This document shows, piece by piece, positions 49,227-57,530 of a DNA stretch of 64,000 bases (positions are counted from its first letter, which is position 1; each line of letters opens with the position of its first letter). Under the pieces are notes generated by a model. It searched no databases. It had not been told where the DNA came from and saw nothing but the letters and a program-made list of their open reading frames with translations. The position numbers and the translations under genes are program-made. Source of the DNA: a bacterium (GTDB lineage: Bacteria; Myxococcota_A; Polyangia; Nannocystales; Nannocystaceae); NCBI GenBank assembly GCA_024742475.1, contig JANSYI010000005.1:124001-188000 (forward strand). Reading direction: 5' to 3'.

Positions 49227-50268
49227 TCACATGGAGAGGAGCTCGATTTGGTAGCTGAAGGCGTCTATGTCTTCACCTTGCGTCGTCATTGCAGCCGACC
49301 AAGTGCAACCACTGATCGCGGTTTCTTGAGTCTCGCCTGCGAAAACAGAACGCCCAGCATCGCTGCAATCCAGAGGGAGAAGGGACAATAGCCCCGCTTC
49401 GGCCTCGGCCGAGATCCTGATCTGCGCGGCCGCTGGTAGACGAAAACATGCTCGACCTGCAAGGTAGAGTACCCCCTCATTCCCCTCCGTATAAGGGTCT
49501 TCGCAGGACACCTTCCCTTCCACCCGCAGGGGGCCCTCGGCCAGATCGTGAACGGCCAGCCCATCACATCGGCCCGAAGCGAAGTAGGCATCCTCCGACG
49601 AGCGCTCCCAGTTCGCCTCGACTGACTGGAAGTCCGCGCCAAATGCATCACGAAAAGACGCCTCCACGTCTCCTGTGTAGTCTGAAGCTAGAAATCGAAG
49701 AAGCTGAGCAGCGACTTCCTCGTCTTCCAACGCCCAGGACGTAAAATGCGCACCAAACCGCGAAGTGTCTACGCTGTACTCGGACCACTGCTCAACAGCG
49801 GCATTCGAAAGACTCGATGGCGAGAAATCCATCCGGGAGACAGTCCAGCCGTTCGAGGGGTACCCGTTGCCAACAGCCCGAGCAATGCCCTCCTCAAAGA
49901 ACGGATTTCCTCGGATTCCGTTCTGAAGGCGGAGAGCATGCACCAACTCGTGAGAGAGCGAGCCTGCGTCAGCAGCAATAGCCTGGCCGTCCAGAGCGCA
50001 TCCGGCGGCCCCGTCACTCTCAATAGGCAAGGTGGAGTTCGCACATCTCTGGTCGACCTCGTACAGGAAGACGTCGACACGATCGTGAAATGACATACCA
50101 ACGGCCTGCTCGATGCGCCTCAACCTCGCTGGCAATCTTAACCCGGCTCCCGGCGCAGAAATCGTCATTGTGCAGCCTGATGACTCCACCAAGCAGATCC
50201 TCCTCACCGGCTTGGCAGCCGACGAGCAAGACGACGGCCAGCAGGCCGTTGGTCGGGAGGGTTTTCAC
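49227..50268 (-). pseudogene. HExxH metallopeptidase lipoprotein, split by a frameshift
   Basis: The first part, from a GTG at 50268, has a signal peptide with lipobox (VVLLVGC) and continues to about VKIASEVEAHRAG. The continuation lies in another frame (LRRIEQAVGMSFHDRVDVFLYEV) and carries the peptidase core: SLSHELVHALR, then NPFFEEGIARAVG, a gluzincin HExxH...E arrangement. The frames must join near 50110-50130 by a single-base indel. About 200 further residues with several Cys follow. The GTG overlaps the stop of the upstream Cys-rich gene (GTGA), so they formed one operon. It could be a true pseudogene or a sequencing error. Confidence 0.65.
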
Positions 50269-51746
50269 AGGCAGTTGTTTCGGTGGATGAGAACCTCGAT
50301 ATCACGGCCGCCGTGGGCGTCGCTTGAGACCAGCACGACCGGATGAGCCCCTCTCGGCAAGACGACATCGAAGGTCGGTCCGGAACCAACTCCCTGGCCG
50401 GGAACCCACCACACATGAGTCATCGTATCCTGGTCTAGGTCCGACCTTGCAGCCTGGAAGCTCGTCGTTTGGCTGCAAATGCGAGGGTTTGAAAGAAGGC
50501 GAATCGCGGCAGCCGGAGGTCGATTGCTATAACGCGCTGAGATATCGATCGCAAGAGTGCCCGCGAGAAGGTTATCGCTGTAGGTGAACTGGAGGTTACT
50601 CAGTTGCAGCACGTCTCCAGAAGGATTGCGTCGGCCATACACGGGAGCGGTGTTGGCTCCGAAGAGTGTGATGTTGCCCGACGGAAGCTGCACGTCGACT
50701 ACGGTTTGGAGCGAGCCAGCTGGGAACGTAAAGGTCTCTCCTCGTTTCAAGCTCGGCTCCGCGCCCGTTCCCACGACCGATATCCTGGCTTTCTGAGCGC
50801 TAAATCCGCCAATAGACATATTTTCAACCGACGCACTAAGCGAGGAAAGGCTAACGCATTCGCCCGTTCCACAAGGCTTAAGACTGTAGTCAATCTTTGC
50901 GTCGACTACGTCGGCATGGTCCGCACCAGGGGTCCCGTCGAAATCCCAGGACCGAACGGCCTGCATACCGCTATCGTCAACACCGGTATGAGTGCCGAGG
51001 AGCCCACTCGGCTCCAGTGCATGGCCAGCGGGAGCTCCACAGAGGTTCGGGTCGTTGATCGTTGTGTTGGGGTCTTCGAGGAAAGCCCAACCGGCACCTG
51101 CAACGTTTGCGCGAGGCTCAATGCTTGTCGCGGAGCAACTTGCTGTAACAGTGTACTCGATCGTCGGATCGTAAGAATCCGTAAAAGCCGTAAGATAGGA
51201 GACGTGAGCGAAACCCGAAACGCAATCCGCGATCGGAAAATCGCAGCTGCCAGCCTGGGCACAGCCTGTTTCGGCAACAAGCTGTTCATGCAACAGCTCT
51301 GCCTCGCTGCACCGCTCTCTCATGCAGGACGCTACGCAACTGGAATCTGCCGTAGGCCCCGAAGGATTGCCCTCACAGCAAGCCCAAGGTGCGCTCTGAT
51401 TTGGGTCTCTGGGGATCGAGGCAATCTCTTGGGTGAGATGGTCCTGAATTTGGAGCGTCGAATCCGATATGGAGCAAGCGGTTTCCCAGCCGTACACCGC
51501 AGACGAAGGCTCCAAGAGTCCTCGGCAGTCGTCCCCAGAGCTCTCTGGCTGATCCTCAACCGGGATTCCCGATCTCCACCCCCGCGCTGTCACCGAGGCT
51601 GTCTCCGAGCCCACTGCCTGTGCTGCACGCGGCACCAGCCACGGCAAGAGGAAAGAGAAGGCATCCGGCCTTTCTTCGTATATGTTCTGACACGCGCGGA
51701 CGCTAGCACGTCCATCGAGATTCCGGTGAGCCGAGCTTCTAAGCAT
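50265..51746 (-). CDS. Cys-rich hypothetical protein, probably exported
   Basis: About 493 residues from the ATG at 51746; the start is uncertain because no good ribosome site or clean signal peptide is seen. A hydrophobic stretch (FSFLLPWLVPRAAQA) at about 30-45 may be the export signal. The following 170 residues have many Cys (CCEGNPSGPTADSSCVASCMRERC, CAQAGSCDFPIADCVSG). The C-terminal half is beta-rich and ends in PKD-like strands (SDLDQDTMTHVWWVPGQG, VVLVSSDAHGG). Base composition is lower in GC than elsewhere in the window, suggesting acquisition or decay. It is coupled by GTGA to the frameshifted metallopeptidase. Confidence 0.6.
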   Translation of the reverse strand: MLRSSAHRNLDGRASVRACQNIYEERPDAFSFLLPWLVPRAAQAVGSETASVTARGWRSGIPVEDQPESSGDDCRGLLEPSSAVYGWETACSISDSTLQIQDHLTQEIASIPRDPNQSAPWACCEGNPSGPTADSSCVASCMRERCSEAELLHEQLVAETGCAQAGSCDFPIADCVSGFAHVSYLTAFTDSYDPTIEYTVTASCSATSIEPRANVAGAGWAFLEDPNTTINDPNLCGAPAGHALEPSGLLGTHTGVDDSGMQAVRSWDFDGTPGADHADVVDAKIDYSLKPCGTGECVSLSSLSASVENMSIGGFSAQKARISVVGTGAEPSLKRGETFTFPAGSLQTVVDVQLPSGNITLFGANTAPVYGRRNPSGDVLQLSNLQFTYSDNLLAGTLAIDISARYSNRPPAAAIRLLSNPRICSQTTSFQAARSDLDQDTMTHVWWVPGQGVGSGPTFDVVLPRGAHPVVLVSSDAHGGRDIEVLIHRNNCL

Positions 51747-51979
51747 GCTGTGCGAACGTGGACATCGACCCCGTCCGGGTTTCGGCGCATGTGTTCCGGG
51801 ACGGCTAGGCAACGATGGCGGAACGCGTAGGCAGGCTTTGCCTAGTCGCGGGAGTGGCGCTCTCGCAAGCCACTGAGCGTGTTCGCGGTAGGATGAGCGC
51901 CCGGCGCGGGCGCAGCGTAGCGACCAGTCTTGGTGAGCCCAACGGCCATCCGGTTTCCGGAAGGCGCCCGCCCCCACCC

Positions 51980-52015
51980 AAAAAAAAGAGGAGCCCCCGA
52001 ACGGGGCTCCCCTCT
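51980..52015 (-). terminator. Rho-independent terminator of the subtilase gene
   Basis: On the minus strand, GGAGCCCCG-TT-CGGGGGCTCC forms a strong hairpin followed by eight T. It lies about 20 bases after the stop of the gene at 52037-53899. It is the clearest intrinsic terminator in the window. Confidence 0.9.
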
Positions 52016-52036
52016 CCTCACGCGACCTTCGCCGCC

Positions 52037-53899
52037 CTACTTCTTACTAATCCGGCTCGCCAACCAGAGCGCCGCGCCAGCGTTCACCGCCAGCCAGAGC
52101 CGGTCGGCAACCTCGCCACCGGGCACGCCCGACAGCAGCGTAGGCAGCACCAGCGCCCCGTGGGCCAGCATCGCCGCGTACCCGAGCGCCAGCCCAGCCA
52201 GCACCGGGCGCGCCGGCTTGTACCCCAGGCCAACGAGCGCCAAGCCGAACGGAAGCGCCGCGCTCATCCACAGGCCCGATCCGAACGTCCCGGTGAGCCC
52301 CGCGAACGCATACGCCAGCGGCGCGAAGCCAAACGCTCCAGACGCGACGGCAGCCGCCGCACCGAGGCCGAGCAGGCCCAGCGCCTTGTTGCGACCGCGG
52401 GCGCTGGCGAGGCCGACCCCGCCCAGAGCGAGCAGCCCGAACAGGAACGCCAAGCCGCCGCGCTCGGGCGCGTAGTCGGTGTGTGCCTTGGCGACCGCAG
52501 CTTGGGCGTCGATGATGCCCGCGCCGAACTTCTTGTCCCACTTCTTGCCGCCCGGGTGAACGGCAGTCTCCTTCATGATGCGCTCGACCTCGTCGGGGTT
52601 GGTGATGCCCTCACCCACGATCAGCGCGGCCACGCCAGCGGCGTGCGGCGACGCCATCGACGTGCCCTGGAACCAGAGGTAGTCGCTCTCCATCGGCTTT
52701 TGAATCTTGATGGTGTTCTGCAGAACCCCATCGGGATGCCCGTCGCCGTTCTTGTCGTTGCGGGTGTCGCCACCGGGCGCCGCGACGTCGATGTCCTTGC
52801 CCCAGTTGGAGTAGAACGTCAGGCCCCGGTCGTAGTTCGTGGCCGACACCGCGACCGCGTGCTTGTTGGCCGCCGGATATCCCACGCGGCTGCGCGACTC
52901 GTTGCCCGCAGCGCACACCGTGGTCACGCCCTTGCTGTGCGCGTACTCGATGGCCTTGGCCAGCACGCGCGAGGGCAGCGGGCCGCCCAGGCTCATGTTG
53001 ATCACCTGCGCCCCGTTGTCGGCGGCGTAGCGGATCGCGTTGGCGATGCCCGGGACGCTGCCGCGGCCGTCGCCCGAGAGCACCTTCAGCGGCATGATCG
53101 TGGACTCGTAGGCCACGCCCGTGACGCCGATGCCGTTGTTGGTGGTCTGCGCAATGGTGCCGGCGACGTGGCTTCCGTGCGCGTGGTCGTCGAGACCGTC
53201 GGGCAGCCCGCTGATGAAGCTCTCGCCCTTGGTGAACTTCGTGCCTTCCAGGTCGGGCAGCTGCCGCACCCCGCTGGCGTCCTTCCAGGCCACGCCCGTG
53301 TCGATGACCGCCACGACCACACCGTCGCCGCGCTGGCTCGCCCACGCCTCGGGCGCGTGGATCTGCTCCATGTGCCACTGGAGCTTGAACATCGGGTCGT
53401 TGACCTCGACTCGCTCGCCTTTTTGAGGCTCGTAGTCCGCCACGGCAGCCGCCGTCTTGGGCAGCGCGTACAGGATCTCGGGCTCGGCGACCTCGAGCAG
53501 GTCGTTGGCCAGCAGGTCGTCGTCGATGCGGTCCCACGTGGAGACCGACGCGGACAGCCGGTAGAGGTGCTCGGACTCGCTGTAGAAGCCCGCGGGCTCG
53601 ATGTCGACCCCGGGGATGGCGTCGAGCTCGGCCACCAGGGCGGCGATCTCCTCTTCGGAGCCGCCCTCGCCGTCTTCGGGCTCGACGAAGTCGAGCAGGA
53701 CCTTGCCCGTCGTCCACTCGGACGGGGCGATGCCCAGCTCGGAGGCCGTTTGGGCGACCAGCTCGGGGGTGATGTCAGCGGCGGCGAGGCCTTCGTCTGC
53801 GGGTGCGTGCGTGGCGACCATCACGCCAGCGGTCACGGCCACGGCGGCGGTAGCGAGCGCTTGGCGGCGGTTGGCCAGCGACTGGAGCTTGTCGAACAT
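52037..53899 (-). CDS. Subtilisin-like (S8) protease with polytopic C-terminal membrane tail
   Basis: 620 residues with a Shine-Dalgarno (GAAGGAAAC) before the start. It has a signal peptide (RRQALATAAVAVTAGVMVATHA), a propeptide (about 40-160), and a canonical subtilase domain: VAVIDTGVAW, DDHAHGSHVAGTI, CAAGNESRS, and QGTSMASPHAAGVAAL. After about residue 475 some five hydrophobic helices follow (GGLAFLFGLLALGG to LWLAVNAGAALWLA), an unusual tail for a subtilase. The protease should face the periplasm or outside while anchored in the membrane. Two decayed copies of the tail region lie 3-4 kb downstream in its direction of transcription. Confidence 0.92.
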   Translation of the reverse strand: MFDKLQSLANRRQALATAAVAVTAGVMVATHAPADEGLAAADITPELVAQTASELGIAPSEWTTGKVLLDFVEPEDGEGGSEEEIAALVAELDAIPGVDIEPAGFYSESEHLYRLSASVSTWDRIDDDLLANDLLEVAEPEILYALPKTAAAVADYEPQKGERVEVNDPMFKLQWHMEQIHAPEAWASQRGDGVVVAVIDTGVAWKDASGVRQLPDLEGTKFTKGESFISGLPDGLDDHAHGSHVAGTIAQTTNNGIGVTGVAYESTIMPLKVLSGDGRGSVPGIANAIRYAADNGAQVINMSLGGPLPSRVLAKAIEYAHSKGVTTVCAAGNESRSRVGYPAANKHAVAVSATNYDRGLTFYSNWGKDIDVAAPGGDTRNDKNGDGHPDGVLQNTIKIQKPMESDYLWFQGTSMASPHAAGVAALIVGEGITNPDEVERIMKETAVHPGGKKWDKKFGAGIIDAQAAVAKAHTDYAPERGGLAFLFGLLALGGVGLASARGRNKALGLLGLGAAAAVASGAFGFAPLAYAFAGLTGTFGSGLWMSAALPFGLALVGLGYKPARPVLAGLALGYAAMLAHGALVLPTLLSGVPGGEVADRLWLAVNAGAALWLASRISKK

Positions 53900-54077
53900 A
53901 CGCGTCTGTTTCCTTCGATCCGGGAGAACGTACCCGGACTGGAATCATAGCGGCTCGTCGGACCCCCGCACACTGAACGCGTCTGCGCACCCCATGTAGG
54001 CACGCCCAAAGCCGTGTCCCGAAAAGGCATCGCGACCCACTGCGCTCAACGCGGAGGATTGGTAACGTCCAGCGGAG

Positions 54078-54533
54078 TTGCCGGTCTACGTTGAGAGAAC
54101 GAACTCGACCGTGGTGCGAACCTCTTTCGTCGGGCTTCCGACGACGGCCGAGCTCGACGCGTTCTTCGTCTGGGCCAAGGAACTCATGGATCGACGCACG
54201 GGAGCCCCGCTGTTCGTGCTGCTCGATCTGCGCCGCGCTCCCACGCCCCCGCTCGAGCACATCAAGCGACACGCCGCGTTCGTTGCCGACCAAGAGCTGC
54301 TCATCCGGGCCGCGCTCACCGGCATCGTCTTCGTCGCGAGGTCACCCATGGTTCGTGGCGCGCTGAAGGCCCTCTTCTGGATGCAGGCGCCCCCCACGAG
54401 GGTCTCCGTCGACCGCGACCTCGACGAGACGATGACCACGTTGGCATCACTGCTCGCTGAGGTCCGAGTGGACAGAGCCGTCGCTCCGTTCGAGGACGAC
54501 CCGGCGACGAGCGGGGAGCTGATTCGACCATGA
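54078..54533 (+). CDS. SpoIIAA-like (STAS-related) protein
   Basis: 151 residues from a TTG at 54078 (AGCGGAG just upstream; TAACGT nine bases before). The pattern VYVERTNSTVVRTSFVGLPTTAELDAFFVWAKEL, FVLLDLRRAP, and ALTGIVFVARSPMVRGALKALFWMQAP is that of SpoIIAA-like proteins. It shares the 'SPxMRGxLxxxxxxQxP' block with the gene at 55435, so they are paralogues flanking the DUF1295 gene. Its stop overlaps the DUF1295 start (ATGA). Confidence 0.65.
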   Translation: MPVYVERTNSTVVRTSFVGLPTTAELDAFFVWAKELMDRRTGAPLFVLLDLRRAPTPPLEHIKRHAAFVADQELLIRAALTGIVFVARSPMVRGALKALFWMQAPPTRVSVDRDLDETMTTLASLLAEVRVDRAVAPFEDDPATSGELIRP

Positions 54534-55399
54534 GCAAGACCAAGCGCGACAACGGAGCCATCCTCGTCACCTATGTCGTCGCGATCGCGATCGGGCTGGG
54601 CGTCGCGGCTGCCTTCTGGGGCTCGACGCCGCGCTGGGCCGCCGTGCTGATCGCCGACTTGGCGGCAACGGCGGCGGTCTTCGGCGCCAGCCGGACGCTG
54701 AACAACTCGAGCGTCTACGACGCGTATTGGAGCGTGGCGCCCCCGGTCATCGCGTTCGGGCTGTTCGCGAGCAGTGACGTCGGCTCATCGCTTCGCGCCT
54801 GGCTCGTCTGCCTGCTCATCACCGTTTGGGGCATCCGGCTCACCTACAACTGGTGGCGAGGCTGGAGAGGCATGACGCACGAAGACTGGCGCTACGTCGA
54901 CCTTCGCACGTCGACGGGGTCCGCGTACTGGCTGGTCAGCTTCGCGGGCTTGCACGTATTCCCGACGCTGCTCGTCTACGCGGGGTGCACGGCGTTGCTG
55001 CCCATCATGGACCCCAGCGCGCGTGCCCTCGGCCTGCTCGATCTGATCGCTGCAGCGGTCATGATCGCCGCCGTCGTGATCGAGGCGCTGGCCGACCGCC
55101 AGCTTCACGACTTCGTCGCGAGCAAGCCCCGGCCCGACGAGGTCATGACGCGTGGCCTGTGGGGACTGTGCCGCCACCCGAACTATCTGGGCGAGGTCGC
55201 CCTGTGGTATGGGCTCGCGCTCTTCGGCTATGCGGCAAACCCCGAGGCATGGTGGGTCGTCAGCGGCCCAGTGGCCATGACGGCCCTGTTCGTCTTCATC
55301 AGCATCCCGATGATCGAGAAGCGAATGCTTCGCAAGCGGCCCGCCTACGCCGAGGTGATCGCGCGCTATCCCAAGCTGCTTCCGCTGGGGCGCCGGTAG
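54530..55399 (+). CDS. DUF1295 family membrane protein (steroid-reductase-like)
   Basis: 289 residues with about seven hydrophobic helices. The DUF1295/isoprenylcysteine methyltransferase-like signature is present at the C-terminal third: DEVMTRGLWGLCRHPNYLGEVALWYGLALFG, then IPMIEKRMLRKRPAYAEVIARYP. NSSVYDAYWSVAPP is the matching N-terminal family motif. Members resemble 3-oxo-5-alpha-steroid reductases and lipid-modifying enzymes of the inner membrane. Coupled to the upstream SpoIIAA-like gene. Confidence 0.85.
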   Translation: MSKTKRDNGAILVTYVVAIAIGLGVAAAFWGSTPRWAAVLIADLAATAAVFGASRTLNNSSVYDAYWSVAPPVIAFGLFASSDVGSSLRAWLVCLLITVWGIRLTYNWWRGWRGMTHEDWRYVDLRTSTGSAYWLVSFAGLHVFPTLLVYAGCTALLPIMDPSARALGLLDLIAAAVMIAAVVIEALADRQLHDFVASKPRPDEVMTRGLWGLCRHPNYLGEVALWYGLALFGYAANPEAWWVVSGPVAMTALFVFISIPMIEKRMLRKRPAYAEVIARYPKLLPLGRR

Positions 55400-55434
55400 C
55401 GGCGGCTTGGCAATGCGAGCTATTCTTCGCGCAC

Positions 55435-55824
55435 GTGCCAGACCTCCTCGACGTGGAGCTCGACGATGGCGTCATTGTCGTGCGGTATGACGGACGCCCC
55501 GACGACGAGGTCTTCCAGAAGTATCTGCAGTCGTACACAGACCTCGTGTATCGACGCGTGCCGTACACCGCCGTCTACTCCACCCTGCCCGGCGCGCGGA
55601 TCCCCTCCGGGGCAAACGCACGGCTACAGGCAGCCTGGATGAAGCGAGAGCAGCCGATCATCGGCCAGTACTGCCGCGGGCTCGCCTTCGCCCTTCCCTC
55701 GCCGCTGATGCGCGGGGTGCTCCGCGGCGTTCTCACGCTGCAGCCGCTCGTCGCCGACCACATCGTCGTCGACAACGAGGCCGAAGCGGTCGCCTGGGCC
55801 AGATCTCGGCTCCAATCCGCCTGA
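55435..55824 (+). CDS. SpoIIAA-like (STAS-related) protein, paralogue of 54078-54533
   Basis: 129 residues from a GTG at 55435; TATTCT lies eight bases upstream and no ribosome site is seen. LLDVELDDGVIVVRYDGRPDDEVFQKYLQSY, YTAVYSTLPGA, and RGLAFALPSPLMRGVLRGVLTLQPLVADHIVVD show the same layout as the gene at 54078. Probably in the same transcription unit as the DUF1295 gene (35-base gap) and possibly the SulP gene. Confidence 0.65.
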   Translation: MPDLLDVELDDGVIVVRYDGRPDDEVFQKYLQSYTDLVYRRVPYTAVYSTLPGARIPSGANARLQAAWMKREQPIIGQYCRGLAFALPSPLMRGVLRGVLTLQPLVADHIVVDNEAEAVAWARSRLQSA

Positions 55825-55910
55825 GCGGTCGCCGCGCGCGCTCACGCCCGCGGGGTTGTCTGCGCGACCGGAGTCGTGTACAGACCGCGGCCCGACAACC
55901 CCGGAGAACA

Positions 55911-57530
55911 GTGTTCTACGGGCTCCGGAGCGGTGTGTCGGCCCCATCACTCATGCTTGCTGCTCGTCGAGACTCGAGCGTCCGCGCGGACGTTCTCAGT
56001 GGAATCACCGTCGCCTTGGCCCTCGTCCCCGAGGCCGTCGCGTTCGCCTTCGTCGCCGGGGTCCCGCCAGTGGTCGGCCTGTACGGCGCGTTCATGATGG
56101 GGCTCATCACCTCGCTGTTCGGCGGCCGACCCGGAATGATCTCGGGAGCGACGGGCGCCATGGCGGTCGTGATGGTCTCGCTGGTCGCCGAAGGCAACGT
56201 CCTGGGCGGCTCGGATCTCGCGGGCCTTCAGTACTTGTTCGCCACGTTGTTGCTCGCCGGCGGCATGCAGGTCGCGGCGGGAGTGTTCGGGCTCGGCAAG
56301 TTCGTGAGGATGATTCCCAGCCCGGTCATGATGGGGTTCGTCAACGGCCTGGCGATCGTCATCTTCCTCTCGCAGCTCGGCATGTTCCGCGAAGGCGACG
56401 GCTGGATGCACGGTTCACGGCTGATCACGATGGTGGGCCTCATCGCGCTGACGATGGCGATCATGGTGGTGCTGCCCAAGCTCACCAAGGCCGTGCCGGC
56501 CGCGCTCGCCGCCATCGTCGTCGTCGCGACGATCACCATCGCCGGTGGCATCGACACCCCCACCGTGGCCTCGTTCATCGCCGACCGGGGTGGTGACGGC
56601 ATCGCGGCGGGTCTGCCCAGCTTCGCGGTCCCCTCGGTTCCGTTCGACCTGGCGACGCTCGGCTTCATCCTGCCCTACGCCGCCATCTTGGCCGCGATCG
56701 GCCTGATCGAATCACTGATGACGCTGAACCTCGTCGACGAGCTCACCGAGACCCGTGGCAACGCCAACCGCGAGTGTCTGGCCCAGGGTGCGGCCAACAT
56801 CACCAACGGGTTGTTCGGCGGCATGGGTGGCTGCGCGATGATCGGCCAGAGCATCATCAACATCCGCTCGGGCGGCCGCACCCGCATCTCGGGCGTCGTC
56901 GCGTCGCTCGGCCTGCTGGCTTTCGTGCTCTTTGGGGCCAGCACCATCGAGATGGTTCCCATCGCAGCGCTGGTCGGCGTGATGTTCATGGTCGTGCTCG
57001 GCACGTTCGCGTGGAACACGTTCCGCATCGTCAACAAGGTGCCCAACTCCGACGTCGCCGTGATGGCCCTGGTCACCGGTCTCACCGTCGTCTTCGATCT
57101 CGCCATCGCGGTGCTGTGTGGCGTGATCGTCTCCGCGCTGGTGTTCGCGTGGGAGAACGCCCTTCGCATCCGGGCTCGCAAGTTCATCGACGACCACGGT
57201 GTCAAGCACTACGAGATCTACGGCCCGCTGTTCTTCGGCTCCACCACCCTGTTCAACTCCAAGTTCGACGTCGCGGGCGACCCCGACGAAGTGATCATCG
57301 ACTTCGCCGAGTCGCGCATCGTCGACCAGAGCGCGATCGAAGCGATCAACAAGCTCGCCGAGCGCTACCAAGCCGCCTCGAAGCGCCTGCGCCTGCGCCA
57401 CCTCAGCCCCGACTGCACTCGCCTCATCCGTCGGGCCGAGAGGATCTGCGACGTGGACGTGCTCGAGGACCCGGAGTACTTCGTGGTGGTCGACGATCCG
57501 TTCAACGATCTGCAGCCGCCGCGGTCGTGA
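55911..57530 (+). CDS. SulP-family anion transporter with STAS domain
   Basis: 539 residues from the GTG at 55911 (GGAGAA upstream); the in-frame ATG at 55953 is an alternative. It has the SulP start RADVLSGITVALALVPEAVAFAFVAGVPPVVGLYGAF, then GATGAMAVVMV, GFVNGLAIVIFLSQL, and the segment NRECLAQGAANITNGLFGGMGGCAMIGQSIINIRSGGRTR. About twelve to fourteen helices precede a C-terminal STAS domain (about 440-530; VIIDFAESRIVDQSAIEAI). Transports sulfate, bicarbonate or a similar anion. The 3' end overlaps the convergent receptor gene by 29 bases. Confidence 0.92.
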   Translation: MFYGLRSGVSAPSLMLAARRDSSVRADVLSGITVALALVPEAVAFAFVAGVPPVVGLYGAFMMGLITSLFGGRPGMISGATGAMAVVMVSLVAEGNVLGGSDLAGLQYLFATLLLAGGMQVAAGVFGLGKFVRMIPSPVMMGFVNGLAIVIFLSQLGMFREGDGWMHGSRLITMVGLIALTMAIMVVLPKLTKAVPAALAAIVVVATITIAGGIDTPTVASFIADRGGDGIAAGLPSFAVPSVPFDLATLGFILPYAAILAAIGLIESLMTLNLVDELTETRGNANRECLAQGAANITNGLFGGMGGCAMIGQSIINIRSGGRTRISGVVASLGLLAFVLFGASTIEMVPIAALVGVMFMVVLGTFAWNTFRIVNKVPNSDVAVMALVTGLTVVFDLAIAVLCGVIVSALVFAWENALRIRARKFIDDHGVKHYEIYGPLFFGSTTLFNSKFDVAGDPDEVIIDFAESRIVDQSAIEAINKLAERYQAASKRLRLRHLSPDCTRLIRRAERICDVDVLEDPEYFVVVDDPFNDLQPPRS

